Assembly: GCA_003255025.1 (NCBI GenBank)
Contig: QANY01013145.1
Coordinates: forward strand, 532,719-596,718
Origin: Datisca glomerata
Taxonomy: Eukaryota; Streptophyta; Magnoliopsida; Cucurbitales; Datiscaceae
Direction of reading: 5' to 3'
Length of the DNA stretch: 64,000 nt
Part shown: positions 48,676 to 59,755 of the stretch, piece after piece
How positions within the stretch are numbered: position 1 is the first letter of the stretch
Layout: each line of letters starts with the position of its first letter
The notes under the pieces: model-generated
The model's database searches: none
Seen by the model: only the letters and a program-made list of their open reading frames with translations
Told to the model about the DNA's origin: nothing
Translations under genes and position numbers: made by a program

Positions 48676-50050
48676 TAAAATTTAAAAATTAATAAATTAG
48701 AAAGAAGATGGCATAAGAAACCCATCCCTCCTCACATTCAAATGACTAGATCTTCTCTTATTGATCAATTTTTTACTTCTGCAAAAACATTATATGAATA
48801 GAATATTGATGGTCTTTCTGAACTAGAAGTCCCCAATAAACTACAACACATGACAACGGTAGGTAACAGCTACATTACGATCCATAATTTACTTCATGAA
48901 GAAGTAATAAATCTTCTAAAGATAGGATTCACAGGAATGCTCTATTCCTGGTGGGAAAAACATCTCACAAAAGAATATAAAATTGTCATTCTTTCAACAG
49001 TAAAGATTGATACTGAAGGAAACCTAATTATTGGAGAAAATCAGGAAACAATGCCTGATGGAATTAATAACTCCTTTATGTAATAATTGAACATGTAATA
49101 TTACTACGCGTATTCATGATCAATTAACCTATCTTAGATGTCCAACCCTAAGTGATTTTAATTGGTATAAAAATATATTCTTATCCAAAGTTATGTCAAG
49201 GGATGATAGTAAACAACCATTTTGGAAAAAAAATTATTAATGGATTACCCAATCTATTTGCACACAAAATAAGATAGTCCTTAGTAATAACCTAGTTAAT
49301 ATAGAATATGATAGTCTAAACTATGGAACAATAATTAGTGTAATACAAAAAAAAGGATTAAAAATGTGTGTTGATATGAAAATAAATAAACAAATTAAAA
49401 GAGAAAGTAAAGCTGTTAAATATGAGTTGGGTAATTTTGTGAGCAATATGGTTTACCCTCTATTGTCCCTTCTCAGAAAAATAGAAAAAATTACCACAAA
49501 CATATGAATAAAAGTATTAATCAAAATGTTTCTAAGAATAAAATATTTTATTAACATTTCTCCAGGAATACAAATTATTCCAGAAAAATTTTACTCAAAA
49601 ATTTGATAAAAATAATATTACGTGTTTCAAATGTGGCCAGAAATGACATCTTTCTAACACATGTCAAGTTAAGAATAAAATTAATCAATTAAAAATTTCT
49701 GATTAAGATAAACAGGAATTGATTAGAATCTTAGAAATCATAGATTATTGTGAAAGTAATAGTGAAGATTTAGGAGAATATGAAACCTCTGAATCCTCTG
49801 AAACTGAATCCTCAAATTCTGACAGTGTTTCTCCTAACATTATTATGCGGTGTAGGAATAGTTGTTGTCAAAAATTTAATGTCTTACATAAAAATGGAGA
49901 ACAAGAAACCCTCTTGTTAGATTTAATTAGCAAAATTGAAAATCCAGAATTAAAATAAGAATACCTTGAAATACTTGAAAAGGTAATTCTGAAGAAAGAA
50001 AATACAAAGTCTAACAATAACAATACTGCAAGCAATTCGCAAATCCTTGA
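48676..50050 (+). pseudogene. Copy C: coat protein, zinc knuckle, acidic tail
   Basis: The movement protein and linker are deleted. Coat remnants: YITIHNLLHEEVINLLKIGF near 48868 and GFTGMLYSWWEKHLTKE near 48925. The knuckle near 49620 reads CFKCGQK, a stop codon in place of Gly, then HLSNTC, so all four ligands survive around a stop. The Glu/Ser-rich acidic tail is open at 49719-49955. Confidence 0.78.
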
Positions 50051-50329
50051 AAACTTCAATAGGGTAAAAGGGAAAGAAAAGGAAGTTACCTTACAAGAAC
50101 TTCAAAAAGAAATTAAAATATTAAAATAGAAATAAAAGAATTAAGAAATTCTAACACAAAAATAAAGTAAGAATTAAACATTTTTAAAATAGAAAATCTA
50201 ATTAGTAAACAAGAATTTAGTGAACCAAATAAATTACTAGTTTCTGATAATGAGATTGAAGAACCTATTATTAACAGTCAAGTCTTTGATAACTTCATCC
50301 AAATACTTAACCACATAAAAATTAGAAAA

Positions 50330-50905
50330 ATGGCACATAATGGTCAGAATAATTATTCAAGATTGTGATTTCACGACAATGGCTCTAGTTAATTTAAGAG
50401 CAGATTTGAATTGTATATAGAAAATGACTAGTTCCAACCAAGTACTTCAAGAAGACAATGGAATCTTTATCCTCCGCTAATGGTACTCGTATGCATATCA
50501 ATTACGAAATACCTAAAGTTCATATTTGCCGAGATGATGTATGTTTTAGAAAATCATTTGTCTTAGTAAAAACTATGACTGATAAAATAATTTTAGGTCT
50601 ACCTTTCATTGCTTTGTTGTATCCTTTTACAACAAAATATGATGGGATAGCTACCTATGTGATGGAAAAGCCTGTAAAATTCAAATTTCTATCTTTTCCT
50701 CATAATGAAAAATTAAAAACTTTAAAAGAAAAATCTATTTATAATTCTATAAATCTCATTTCTTGTAAAGAAAAATAATTATATTTTTTACAGGATAAAT
50801 TAAAATTTAAAACAATTGAAGAACAACTTCATGATCCTGCTCTTCAGAAATAAATAAAAGCTTTTGAGCAAAGAATTTGCAAGGATTTATGTTCTGACAT
50901 TCAGT
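50330..50905 (+). pseudogene. Copy C: aspartic protease domain
   Basis: The open part 50458-50775 contains KIILGLPFIALLYPF and KPVKFKFLSFPHNEKLK. The active site lies upstream in another frame and is degenerate (the Asp position reads Asn, near 50385). An insertion follows at 50906. Confidence 0.75.
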
Positions 50906-51582
50906 GAAAATTTGAAATTATTTTATAGCGTTTGTGAAATTTTTAGATGTTTTTTATTTTTCGATACGAATGTTGTATTAGTAGACAAAGTACTAATACT
51001 TTTAGATAATACTTATGGGTGATACTTTTGGATAATATTTGTTGAAAATGAAATGATGGTTAAATGTCTTTTTAGTCTAGTAATGTATTAATTTGGAATG
51101 TTTAAATAGGTACGTAAACAGGTGCATATAAATTGATTGAAAAAAACATTTATAAAATGCCAAGAAAATCTCTTTATAAAAGGCGTAATTTATAATAAAA
51201 AACTATATCAATGAGATTCAAAAAATCTTATGGTATCTGATTTAATAGGATACAAAAATACCACTAAATGTTAATTCACAAGTATTAAAAATAACCGTTG
51301 AATACATTCAACATGGGTCCAAAATACTATTAAATAACGTTCTACAGGAGTAGAAAAATCCTGTAAAAAGTGAGAGATACCACATGGGTCTTCATAGGAG
51401 GCGCTTGCGCCTTGCGACAAACATAGACTTTTAATATGATGGGCTGTCACAGGCACCGCATGATCTCTACGTGGATATCTGCCTCTTGTAAAATGTCATA
51501 TTTCTTATAGTGCCCAAAAGGAACTAAGGACATAAAAAATTATTGGGAGGGACAGTTCATAAGTCCTATTCCCAGAAGAAAC
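50906..51582. mobile_element. ~675-bp insertion within copy C, unidentified
   Basis: Absent from copies A and B at the same point (between protease and RT). It has no coding content. It includes a 14-bp palindrome aggcgcttgcgcct at 51399-51412. Ends and target duplication could not be fixed, so it may be a MITE or a filler insertion. Confidence 0.5.
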
Positions 51583-52400
51583 ACAGGAAACAACACACAT
51601 TTAGTTTGCCTTATGTTAGGGAATTTAATGAGAAAAATTTTCCTACTAAGGCATGGCCAATTCAGATGAATTCTGAGTTGCTTGAGTTCTGCAAAAAGGA
51701 GATCGTAGAACTTCTCAATAAGAATATCATTAGGAGAATCAAGTCTCTTTGGTCATGCTCAACCTTCTATGTACAAAAGGCCAGTGAAATTGAACAAAGA
51801 GTTCCTCATTTAGTAATAAACTATAAACCCCTTAATAATGTCTTGGAATAGATAAGATATCCAATATCAAATAAAATTGATTTAATTAACAGATTTGGAG
51901 ATACTACTATCTTCTCTAAGTTTGACATGAAATATGGATACTAGCAAATCCAGATAATTGAGAATGATAAATACAAAACTTCATTTGTAACCCCGTTTGG
52001 CCATTATGAATGGAACGTAATGCCTTTTAGGCTTAAGAATGCTCCCGGTGAATTTCAAAATATTATGAATGAAATCTTTAATCAATTTACTGATTTCTCA
52101 ATTGTTTATATTGTTGATGTCCTCATTTTCTTTAAAACAATAGACCAACATTGGAAATATCTTGAATCATTTGCTAGAATGATAAAGCAAAATGGTTTAA
52201 TTATCTCTGCAAGTAAAATAAAATTATTTCAATCTAGAGTTAGATTCCTAAGATTTTATATACATCATTCTATTATTAAACCAATTGATAGAGTCATACA
52301 ATTTACTGACAAATTTCCTAATGAAATCCTTGATAAGACACAATTACAAAGGTTTCTAGGATCTTTAAATTATATATGTGACTTTTACAATAAATTAAGA
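51583..52400 (+). pseudogene. Copy C: reverse transcriptase
   Basis: LLEFCKKEIVELLNKNIIRR near 51680, CSTFYVQKASEIEQRVPHLV near 51755, then a stop. FGHYEWNVMPFRLKNAPGEF spans about 51997-52056, and the catalytic region is IVYIVDVLIFF near 52098. The first catalytic Asp of the YxDD box is Val, so the enzyme is dead even where the frame is open (52020 onward). Confidence 0.85.
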
Positions 52401-52925
52401 ATTGATTGTAAGCCTCTCTTTGACAGGCTAAAAAAGAATCATCCTTCATGGACAACCGTTCATTCTGATCTAGTAAAAAAAATTAAGGCTCATGTTAAGA
52501 CACTTCCTTGTCTTGGCATCTCTACTAATAATTCTTTTAAAATTGTCCAAACTCATGCCTCTGAAATTGGATATGGAGGTATCTTGTTACAAAAAAATTT
52601 CCTAGAATCATCTAAACAAATTGTTAGGTTTACATCTGGAACATGGTCTCAATCACAAATTAATTACAATACAATTAGAAAGGAAATTTTATCTATTGTC
52701 TTGTGTATACAAAATTCCAAGGTGGCTTACTAAATAAAAAATTTCTTTTAAAAAAATTGATTGTAAATCAGCAAAACATGTTTCGGAAAAAGATGTTAAG
52801 AATATTGCTTCAAAACAAATTTTTGCTAGATGACAGTCTATACTCAGTATTTTTTATTTTAATATTGACTTCATTAAATGTATTAATAACTCAGTACCTG
52901 ATTTCTTAACTCGTGAATTCTTGTA
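52401..52925 (+). pseudogene. Copy C: RNase H
   Basis: Continues in the same frame as RT to 52730 (THASEIGYGGILLQ, TSGTWSQSQINYNTIRKEIL), where the Asp of the usual TDAS is His. It then shifts frame, with SKHVSEKDVKNIASKQI-like residues and a VPDFLTREF end near 52890. It marks the end of the polyprotein. Confidence 0.8.
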
Positions 52926-52989
52926 GGGGCAACAACAAGATGGGGTCTAGGCCTTAAGCCTCGGGAAAAATGATTAAATGAGAGTTCTC

Positions 52990-54270
52990 CACCCAACGAT
53001 TGGCCCTTAGGGCCCAAGTCAAAGAGGAGCCTTCAGCTCCACGAAATACTAAATTAACAATTTTTGGATCTACCAGGCCTAATTACCAATCTGTATTGGA
53101 CAACCAATTTAATTCGTTTACAATTTCTAAACCATTTGACCCACAATTGGTCATCAATCAACCAATCACCAATTATAGAAAGTCTTCTCCTTATCATAGA
53201 AAGACCCCCAGTAAAAATCCCTTTTACATTGAACATTCATTTGCCCATTTTAAAAATTCAATTGAAATAGCGAAGGCCCATTTCCTTCCTGATTCCCATT
53301 TTGTCCCCGGACACAATGACAACACCCTCAGTTTCTATAGAGATATTCTTCTAGAAACAAAATCAATTAATATCAAACCCACGAACAGTGTAGAAGGAAA
53401 AATAATTTATTATTCCTTCTACATTCTCAAAATAATAACTCTGAAAGAATGAAAAATCCATCCTTTAAGGTTAAAACCCCTTTTAAATAAACAAAAATAA
53501 TATAATTATTTTGACTATATTGATGCTTGACAAACAATTTTCTTGCATCAAAATAGTGAATTTTCTCATTCTTGGTTTTTGAATTTTGACAACAATTTCA
53601 AAATCCATGGTCCTGTCTTTAAAATATTCTCAATTGAATCACCAATTTTAATTTATTTATAAAATTATTTAAACCCTCAACAATTGAGGCATCTTTTCCC
53701 CCAATAATTTTTTTGTGAATAAATACAAAATTTCATGGATTTTGAAGTGTCAATACGCCATTAAAGGAGAAGTCTTCACCAGACAATACTACGTAAAATG
53801 GTGGGACAAATTCAGTAAATTAAAAATATTTGCTTCCATAAATGAGGAGTTAGCAAAAACTCACCTCCAGTTAAAATCACCCAAACCTCTAGTGACCTCC
53901 TTAAAAATTAAGGGTCCAGACAACCAAGCTCCATAAATTAACCAATCATCAAATTCTTTCCAAGAATTAAAGCCTACATCAAAACCTTCCTCAAAAGGCA
54001 AAACCAAGGCTAAAAAATCCAAAAGAGAAGCAGGAGTTAATACAAAAGATGCCAATTCTCCTTAAAGACAATACAAACTCTGACTCTGAATCCTCAATAG
54101 AGTCAAATCACCCAATAAAAAATAAAAAGAGTCAATCATCCAAAACTCCCTCTCAGCAATTGAAGGGAAAGTCTCATGTTCATACTCTTCTCCAATGGGT
54201 CCATGATCCCTTCCAGGATTCATAAGAACTATTTGACAATATAAACCTCAGTGATGATGATTAGGGGAAA
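52990..54270 (+). pseudogene. Copy C: second viral ORF, function unknown
   Basis: A 150-codon open part (53000-53449) begins MALRAQVKEEPSAPRNTKLT. After stops it continues with RQYYVKWWDKFSKLKIFASI (about 53780-53840) and a Lys/Ser-rich tail. The position downstream of RNase H, separate from the polyprotein, matches the extra ORF reported for florendovirus-type genomes. I cannot assign a function. The YVKWWDKF box is conserved in all four copies that retain this part. Confidence 0.65.
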
Positions 54271-54966
54271 CTTTGGCAAAATAAATGAAAAAAAAAAGAT
54301 AACAATGCGTCAATCATGATAGCACAATGCATCAATCATCATACTCATCAAAGAGCAAGCAACAGTAACAATGACCTTCAGTCCAGGATAACAATTATCA
54401 AGGACCAGTAACACAACAACTGGTAGAGCACGAAGATCAAGATGTCAACTATCAAGATTCTTTGTAATTTTTCGTTTTGTAATCATTGTACTAGTTATCG
54501 AATAATTAGGCAACTATTTATGTTTTTTACTATTCTTAGTCAAAAGTAGAAAAAAGTAGGTATGTAGAATGTTTTTACTTTTGTAGAATAGAATGGTTCA
54601 GGTAAGTGATGGGTTCCCGGTAAACACCACTTTCCTTAACTATAAATAGGCAGTTCTCTCTCATTTGTTCCTCAGAACTTGTTTTACAACTCTTTACTAT
54701 TTGAGAGTTAAAATCTATTTTGTGAAACAAAGCTTTCTTCTTCCTCCCTCTTTTGTAAATCTTTTCTTTTTTTTTATTCAACATAAATTAGTGAACGGGA
54801 GCACTAATTTATTGTTGCCAATAAACGTTGTTTTGTAAGTTTTTAATCTTACACCACAATATAATTTTTACTGTTGGTATTTATTGTTTGTTAATACAAT
54901 TTTTACTATTTATCTTCTTGCATCTTAATACCCCTCTCTTTAAATTACTATTAATTCCGTGTCTTT
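54271..54966 (+). promoter_or_regulatory. Copy C: pararetroviral promoter and leader, TATA box at 54641-54649
   Basis: TATAAATAG at 54641-54649, followed by the shared CT-rich leader and an aacgggagcactaattta phrase. The primer-binding site lies 326 bp downstream of the TATA box. Confidence 0.7.
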
Positions 54967-54979
54967 TGGTATCAGAGCC
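54967..54979 (+). other. Pararetroviral primer-binding site, right end of the array
   Basis: TGGTATCAGAGCC, a perfect initiator-tRNA-Met complement. Viral similarity stops about 100 bp later (near 55080), where a fourth unit would have begun. Confidence 0.82.
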
Positions 54980-55079
54980 AAACCTGGTAGGGATAACTTT
55001 GTTAAATTTACTGTTTCTACTTCAATTTCTATATAATTAAATAGTTCACTGCCTATTATGGCTGGTTATTGATATTAAT

Positions 55080-55479
55080 GTTTCTTATTTGCTTCTTTGA
55101 ATAATTGCTTATAATTAATCGCACTCTCCACCTAAGTGGTTGGTTATTCTTACAATTGATTATTTTTTTATATTATTTGTTTATCTAATCTATCTGTTTA
55201 TCAGAGCCTGACGAATCAGCTTCTATTTGGTTAGCTTCAGGGACCTAGGTGAGACCTCTTAGATACGTAAATATCGATGGTAAGGTAGTTTTAAAGGCGA
55301 AGGGGAGAAGAGTGAAGCTGAATAGGAGGTTATAGAAGTCACTACAAGGTTAGTAACAAAAAATACAATATGAAATTCTCAATAATTAGAATAATTGTAG
55401 CCCATGTGGAAAGCATACAATGGTTGGGAAAATTTCCCAACCGTTTGTATGTGTGTTTTTTTAAAACAATTTATAAATT
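55080..55479. other. Unassigned junction DNA after the viral array
   Basis: No gene. It contains a 21-bp palindrome ggttgggaaa-a-tttcccaacc (55422-55442) and a lone atcagagcc phrase at about 55202. Confidence 0.5.
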
Positions 55480-56610
55480 GAATAATTTTAATTCATCGTT
55501 GACCTTTTAGAATAAGAGTGGATTAGTTTTTCTATCACTTAGTTGACTATATGATATCCATGTTGAGCCACTTGTTCATTAAACAAGTCTCGTCACAACG
55601 TAACCCAAATTCAAGGCTAATAAGGGGACTATAAGACTACAAATATATTTGACTACATAATTAATAAATTCTATCGATTATACCCATAATTAAATTTATT
55701 AATTACAAATAACTCCACTATAAAATCATAATTGAACTCCAAATATATTTTATATTACTCGACGTAACTATCTTTGATCTATTATTCATAATGTAATGCC
55801 CCTCCATAATATAATACTATGTATAATTAGGTTAATTACTATCGACCTAATATTTATACACATCTTTGTATCCTTAGGTTTCAAATTCATTTTATCGGTC
55901 AACTATGATAGTTTTTCATACTAAACGTCTCAAGTAAAATTATTAAATCTCTAGCACTCCACCAGAGATAATAAGCGCTTAGTTTACTATGACTACACAT
56001 ATGAATTATCTAAGAGGCACTGTGTCACTTAATTAAAAGTGTCTATGGATTCTGCTATTGAGAATCTATGGACTCATTATCTAATAACTCAGATATCCAA
56101 CATACGGAATATGTTGACTCATAGAGTCTCATTCTTAGTAGATTAAAACACTCATTAAATATTAGCTCATAACTCTATCAAGATTAAGACCATATATAAA
56201 ATAATAGCAATGAATCATGATTTTTATTTGATAGTAACTTATTGAAAATCAGATTCATTACTCATTTCAATGTATTCCAAATGCACTAGTATATTAACTA
56301 GGCACTCCACCTAGTGACCAAGGTAGGCCACTCTACATAATATAGTTAATGTACTACAATCTTCTCTTAACAAAGTTGCCAACTTCACTAGACTGTGAAA
56401 TTAAGTATTTACAAGTCATAAAAAACTTTTGGTTAAATACCTTGTTCCCATGAGCTAAATTTCATAGGACCCATAAACCAAGTACTATTATACTTGTTGA
56501 CATTTTACAAGAATGTATTGCACATAATGTAAGAATAAACTATTTATTATTAATCAGAATTAAATGTCTCAATAATAGAATTTCAGTACTTTTAGGGCAC
56601 AATCCTAACA
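55480..56610 (-). repeat. LTR of another copia family (solo or truncated)
   Basis: Its right end gives, on the minus strand, TGTTAGGATTGTGCCC, a typical copia LTR start. The sequence after it contains no coding frame and resembles the layout of the copia 2 LTR. The flank outside (tgtttagctaaaca) is not a polypurine tract, so this is not a 3' LTR with its element attached. The left limit is approximate. Confidence 0.65.
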
Positions 56611-57816
56611 TGTTTAGCTAAACATTGTACAAGTAATATAGTTTGTTAACAAATACAACATCAAACACTGTGTTGCGGGCATTCCCGAGCTACCAATGAC
56701 ATGGCACCACATGTCATGTCACGCCAAATTCTTTTATACTAGGAAAATGAATTAGTGGCCTGAGCCTCTAAAGGGAGGAAGCTGACCTAGCCAAGTCAAT
56801 CTCCAAGGAGCCCGGGCTGCACCAACCAAGACAGACTAAGAACAATGTGGAGGAGGCCCGCTGCAAGGGCTCAACTAGTCTTACGTTAGCACCATCATTG
56901 CTCGCTGAAAGTAGTATTCCACATGGCGTCCTCCTGTTTGAGACAAGCATCAGTCGGGTTCAATCGTCATGATGAAATGTCAAGTCACCCCTCAATCGGT
57001 CGCATCAACAACGTTCGATCCATCATGTTTGAGATGTTGTGGAGCCAAGTCTCTCTTTTACATGGGAACCTACTTGGTGAAGCTACATTCATATGCTTTT
57101 CTGATTAAATTATATGGCGTTCACTTTACCTTTGTTTGCTTTTTCTCTCTGTTGTTCTTATCTTTTACATGGTATAGTCTTTGAAACAGTTAGTAACTAT
57201 GCTCATGCTATAGGCAACGTAAAAGTTGTAATCTAAATATTGATTTCTTATTTATACTATCTACTTCCAGGTAACATCAACAATTCTCATTTTTTTCTTG
57301 GTTTACATGTGCAGAGAACTATTTGTACTTCAAAGAGAATAAATGGACGTCATTGAGGGTAATTTGACTTTCTTTTTGTTGTTCTTTTGCTTCTTAGTGT
57401 GATCTTATATCAATATTTTTCTTTCACATCACCTCCAACCTAATGGAGTTATCACTCTGCTTTGGGTTCTTCTGTTTTTTCCTTTCATTCCTCTATTATA
57501 ATAATATGATTTAGAGGCTCGTCTGCTTCCTTATCGACAAGTTCAATTGGTTGATTTAGTGACTACTTCTACGTTTTCCAGTTTGTTTGACATGTTCTTT
57601 TCTTATTAAATTTATTCATCTATTGTTGTCCTTTGTTCTGCTAAGTATTTTTTGTTTGCTTTGTAATGTTTGGTTTGGGTATGATTGTAGAAATTTTATA
57701 TAAATTTTTTTAAATAATTATTTAGCTACCTCAAAATTTAAATATGTAATTCATCTTTAGTTTCATTTTAGTACATATGTTACACTTATCCTTATCGTTA
57801 ATGCTTGCTATCTTAG
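56611..57816. other. Intergenic DNA, no gene recognised
   Basis: A locally GC-richer block (about 56690-57080) is followed by T-rich DNA. Short frames on both strands show no domain. Confidence 0.5.
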
Positions 57817-58260
57817 TACATACATACATACATAGATACATGCATGCATACATACATACATACATACATACATACATACATACATACATACATACATAGA
57901 TACATACATACATAGATACATACATAGATACATACATACATACATACATACATACATACATACATACATACATACATAGATACATGCATGCATACATACA
58001 TACATACATACATAGATACATGCATGCATAGATACATGCACACATAGATACATACATACATAGATACATACATAGATAGATACATACATACATAGATACA
58101 TACATACATAGATACATACATACATAGATACATACATACATAGATACATACATACATAGATACATACATACATACATACATACATACATACATACATACA
58201 TACATACATACCTACATACATGCATACATACATACATACATACATACATACATACATACA

Positions 58261-58290
<30 letters not shown>
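57817..58290. repeat. Long TACA/TATG microsatellite (474 bp) with GATA and TGCA variants
   Basis: Almost pure (tacatacatac)n with gatacata and catgcatg interruptions at semi-regular spacing. All reading frames of the complementary strand spell Met-Tyr-Val-Cys repeats, which are artefacts and not proteins. Confidence 0.98.
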
Positions 58291-58294
<4 letters not shown>

Positions 58295-58334
58295 AGAATA
58301 ACATGAATAATTACTTATATATAATATTTAAGAT

Positions 58335-59708
58335 GGTGGTCAATCCATGGCCCTGTCTTTGAGATTTTTCCAATTGATTTACAACAAAATTATAGTTTAT
58401 TTTTAAAATTATTTAAACCCTCAACGGTTGAGGCCTCCTTTCCCCCAATAATTTATTTTGTAAATAAATTCAAAATCCCTTGGATCCTTAAATGGCAATA
58501 CGCCATTGAAGAAGAAATTCTCACCAGACAATACTATGTTAAATGGTGGGACAAATTCAATACGATAAAAATATCTGCCTCCATACATGAAGAGCAGACA
58601 AAATCTCACCCTCAGACAAAATCTCTCAAGCCTCCAGTGGCCTCCTTAAAAAATAGGGAACCAGATAATCAGGCTCTACAAACTGAACAATCAACATGCT
58701 CCTCCCAAAATTCAAAATCCAACACAAGGCCTTCTTCAAAAGGCAAAAATAAGTCTAAAAAATCAAAAGAAAAGCAGGAGTTAATACAAAAAATGCTCCT
58801 CCTTCTGGAAAATTCTAGTTCCAACTCTGAATCCTCAGTAGGATCAAGTCACCCAATCAAAAATAAAAAGAGTCAACCTCCATCTCAAAAATCAAAGGGA
58901 AAATCTCATGTGCGGTCTCTTCCCCGATGGGCTCATGATCCCTTCCAAGATTCTCAAGACCCTTTTGAAGATGTGGATCTCAGTGAAGGTGAATATTTTC
59001 ATTATTGGCAAAATCCCAATAAGATAATTAAACAATCATGATCAAAAGCACAATGCAATGACTATCATGCCCTTCGACACAATCAAAGGACGAGATCAGG
59101 ATAACAATCATCCGTCAACAAGACATTTAAGCAATCATAATCAAAAGCACAATGCAATGACCATCATGCCCTTCAAATCAAAGGACGAGATCAGGATAAC
59201 AATTATCCACCAACAGTCTCAACCAATCATGACGACTACAAAGGACTTCATCTACTAAAAAATTCTTTGTAATTTGCCTCTTTGTAATCATTGTACTTTT
59301 TACTATTCTTAGTCAAATGTAAAATGTTTTTACTTTTGTAGAATAGAATAGTTCAGGTAAGTGATGAGTTCCCGGTGAACTCCAATTTCCTTAGCTATAA
59401 ATAGGCAGCTCCTCTCATTTGTGAATCAGAACTCGTTTTACAACTCTTACTATTTGAGAGCTAAAACCTGTTTTGTGAAACAAAGCTTTCTTCTTCTACT
59501 CCTCTTTTGTAAATCTTTTCTTCTTTTTTCTTCAAAGTAAATTAGTGAGCGGGAGCACTAGTTTATTGTTGCAAATAAACTCTGTTTGTGTAAGTCTTTA
59601 ATCTTACACCTCAATACAGTAACTGTTTTTACTATTTATTAATACAGTAATTACTGTTTATCTTCTTGCCTCTTAATACCCCTCTTAAATACTGTTCAAT
59701 TTCGCGCC
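58335..59708 (+). pseudogene. Detached caulimovirid fragment D: second ORF (C-terminal half) to leader
   Basis: Aligns with copy C from about 53605 to 54955. It has a YYVKWWDKF box near 58540 and then 134 open codons (58637-59038), MASLKNREPDNQALQTEQST followed by a Ser/Lys-rich chain ending EYFHYWQNPNKIIKQS. This is the best preserved second-ORF tail in the window. TATAAATAG lies at 59396-59404, then the leader. The fragment stops at ttcgcgcc, just short of where the primer-binding site should be. Tetranucleotide arrays flank both ends. Confidence 0.8.
59396..59404 (+). promoter_or_regulatory. TATA box of fragment D
   Basis: TATAAATAG, in the same context (ttagc before it, gcagctcctctcatttg after it) as in copies A and C. 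Confidence 0.65.
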
Positions 59709-59754
<46 letters not shown>

Positions 59755-59755
59755 T
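59709..59755. repeat. TA then TATG microsatellite
   Basis: About eight TA units followed by about seven TATG units, directly abutting fragment D. It is the inverted counterpart of the array at 57817-58290. Confidence 0.95.

Noticed and set aside
37880..55080. Reading the repeated RT blocks as Ty3/gypsy elements
   Set aside because: There are no LTRs and no integrase. A movement-type protein, a coat protein and a promoter-leader-primer-site module recur instead.
57731..58285. Long overlapping minus-strand frames of Met-Tyr-Val-Cys repeats
   Set aside because: They are produced by the TACA microsatellite, which has no stop in any frame. There is no gene context and no non-repetitive domain.
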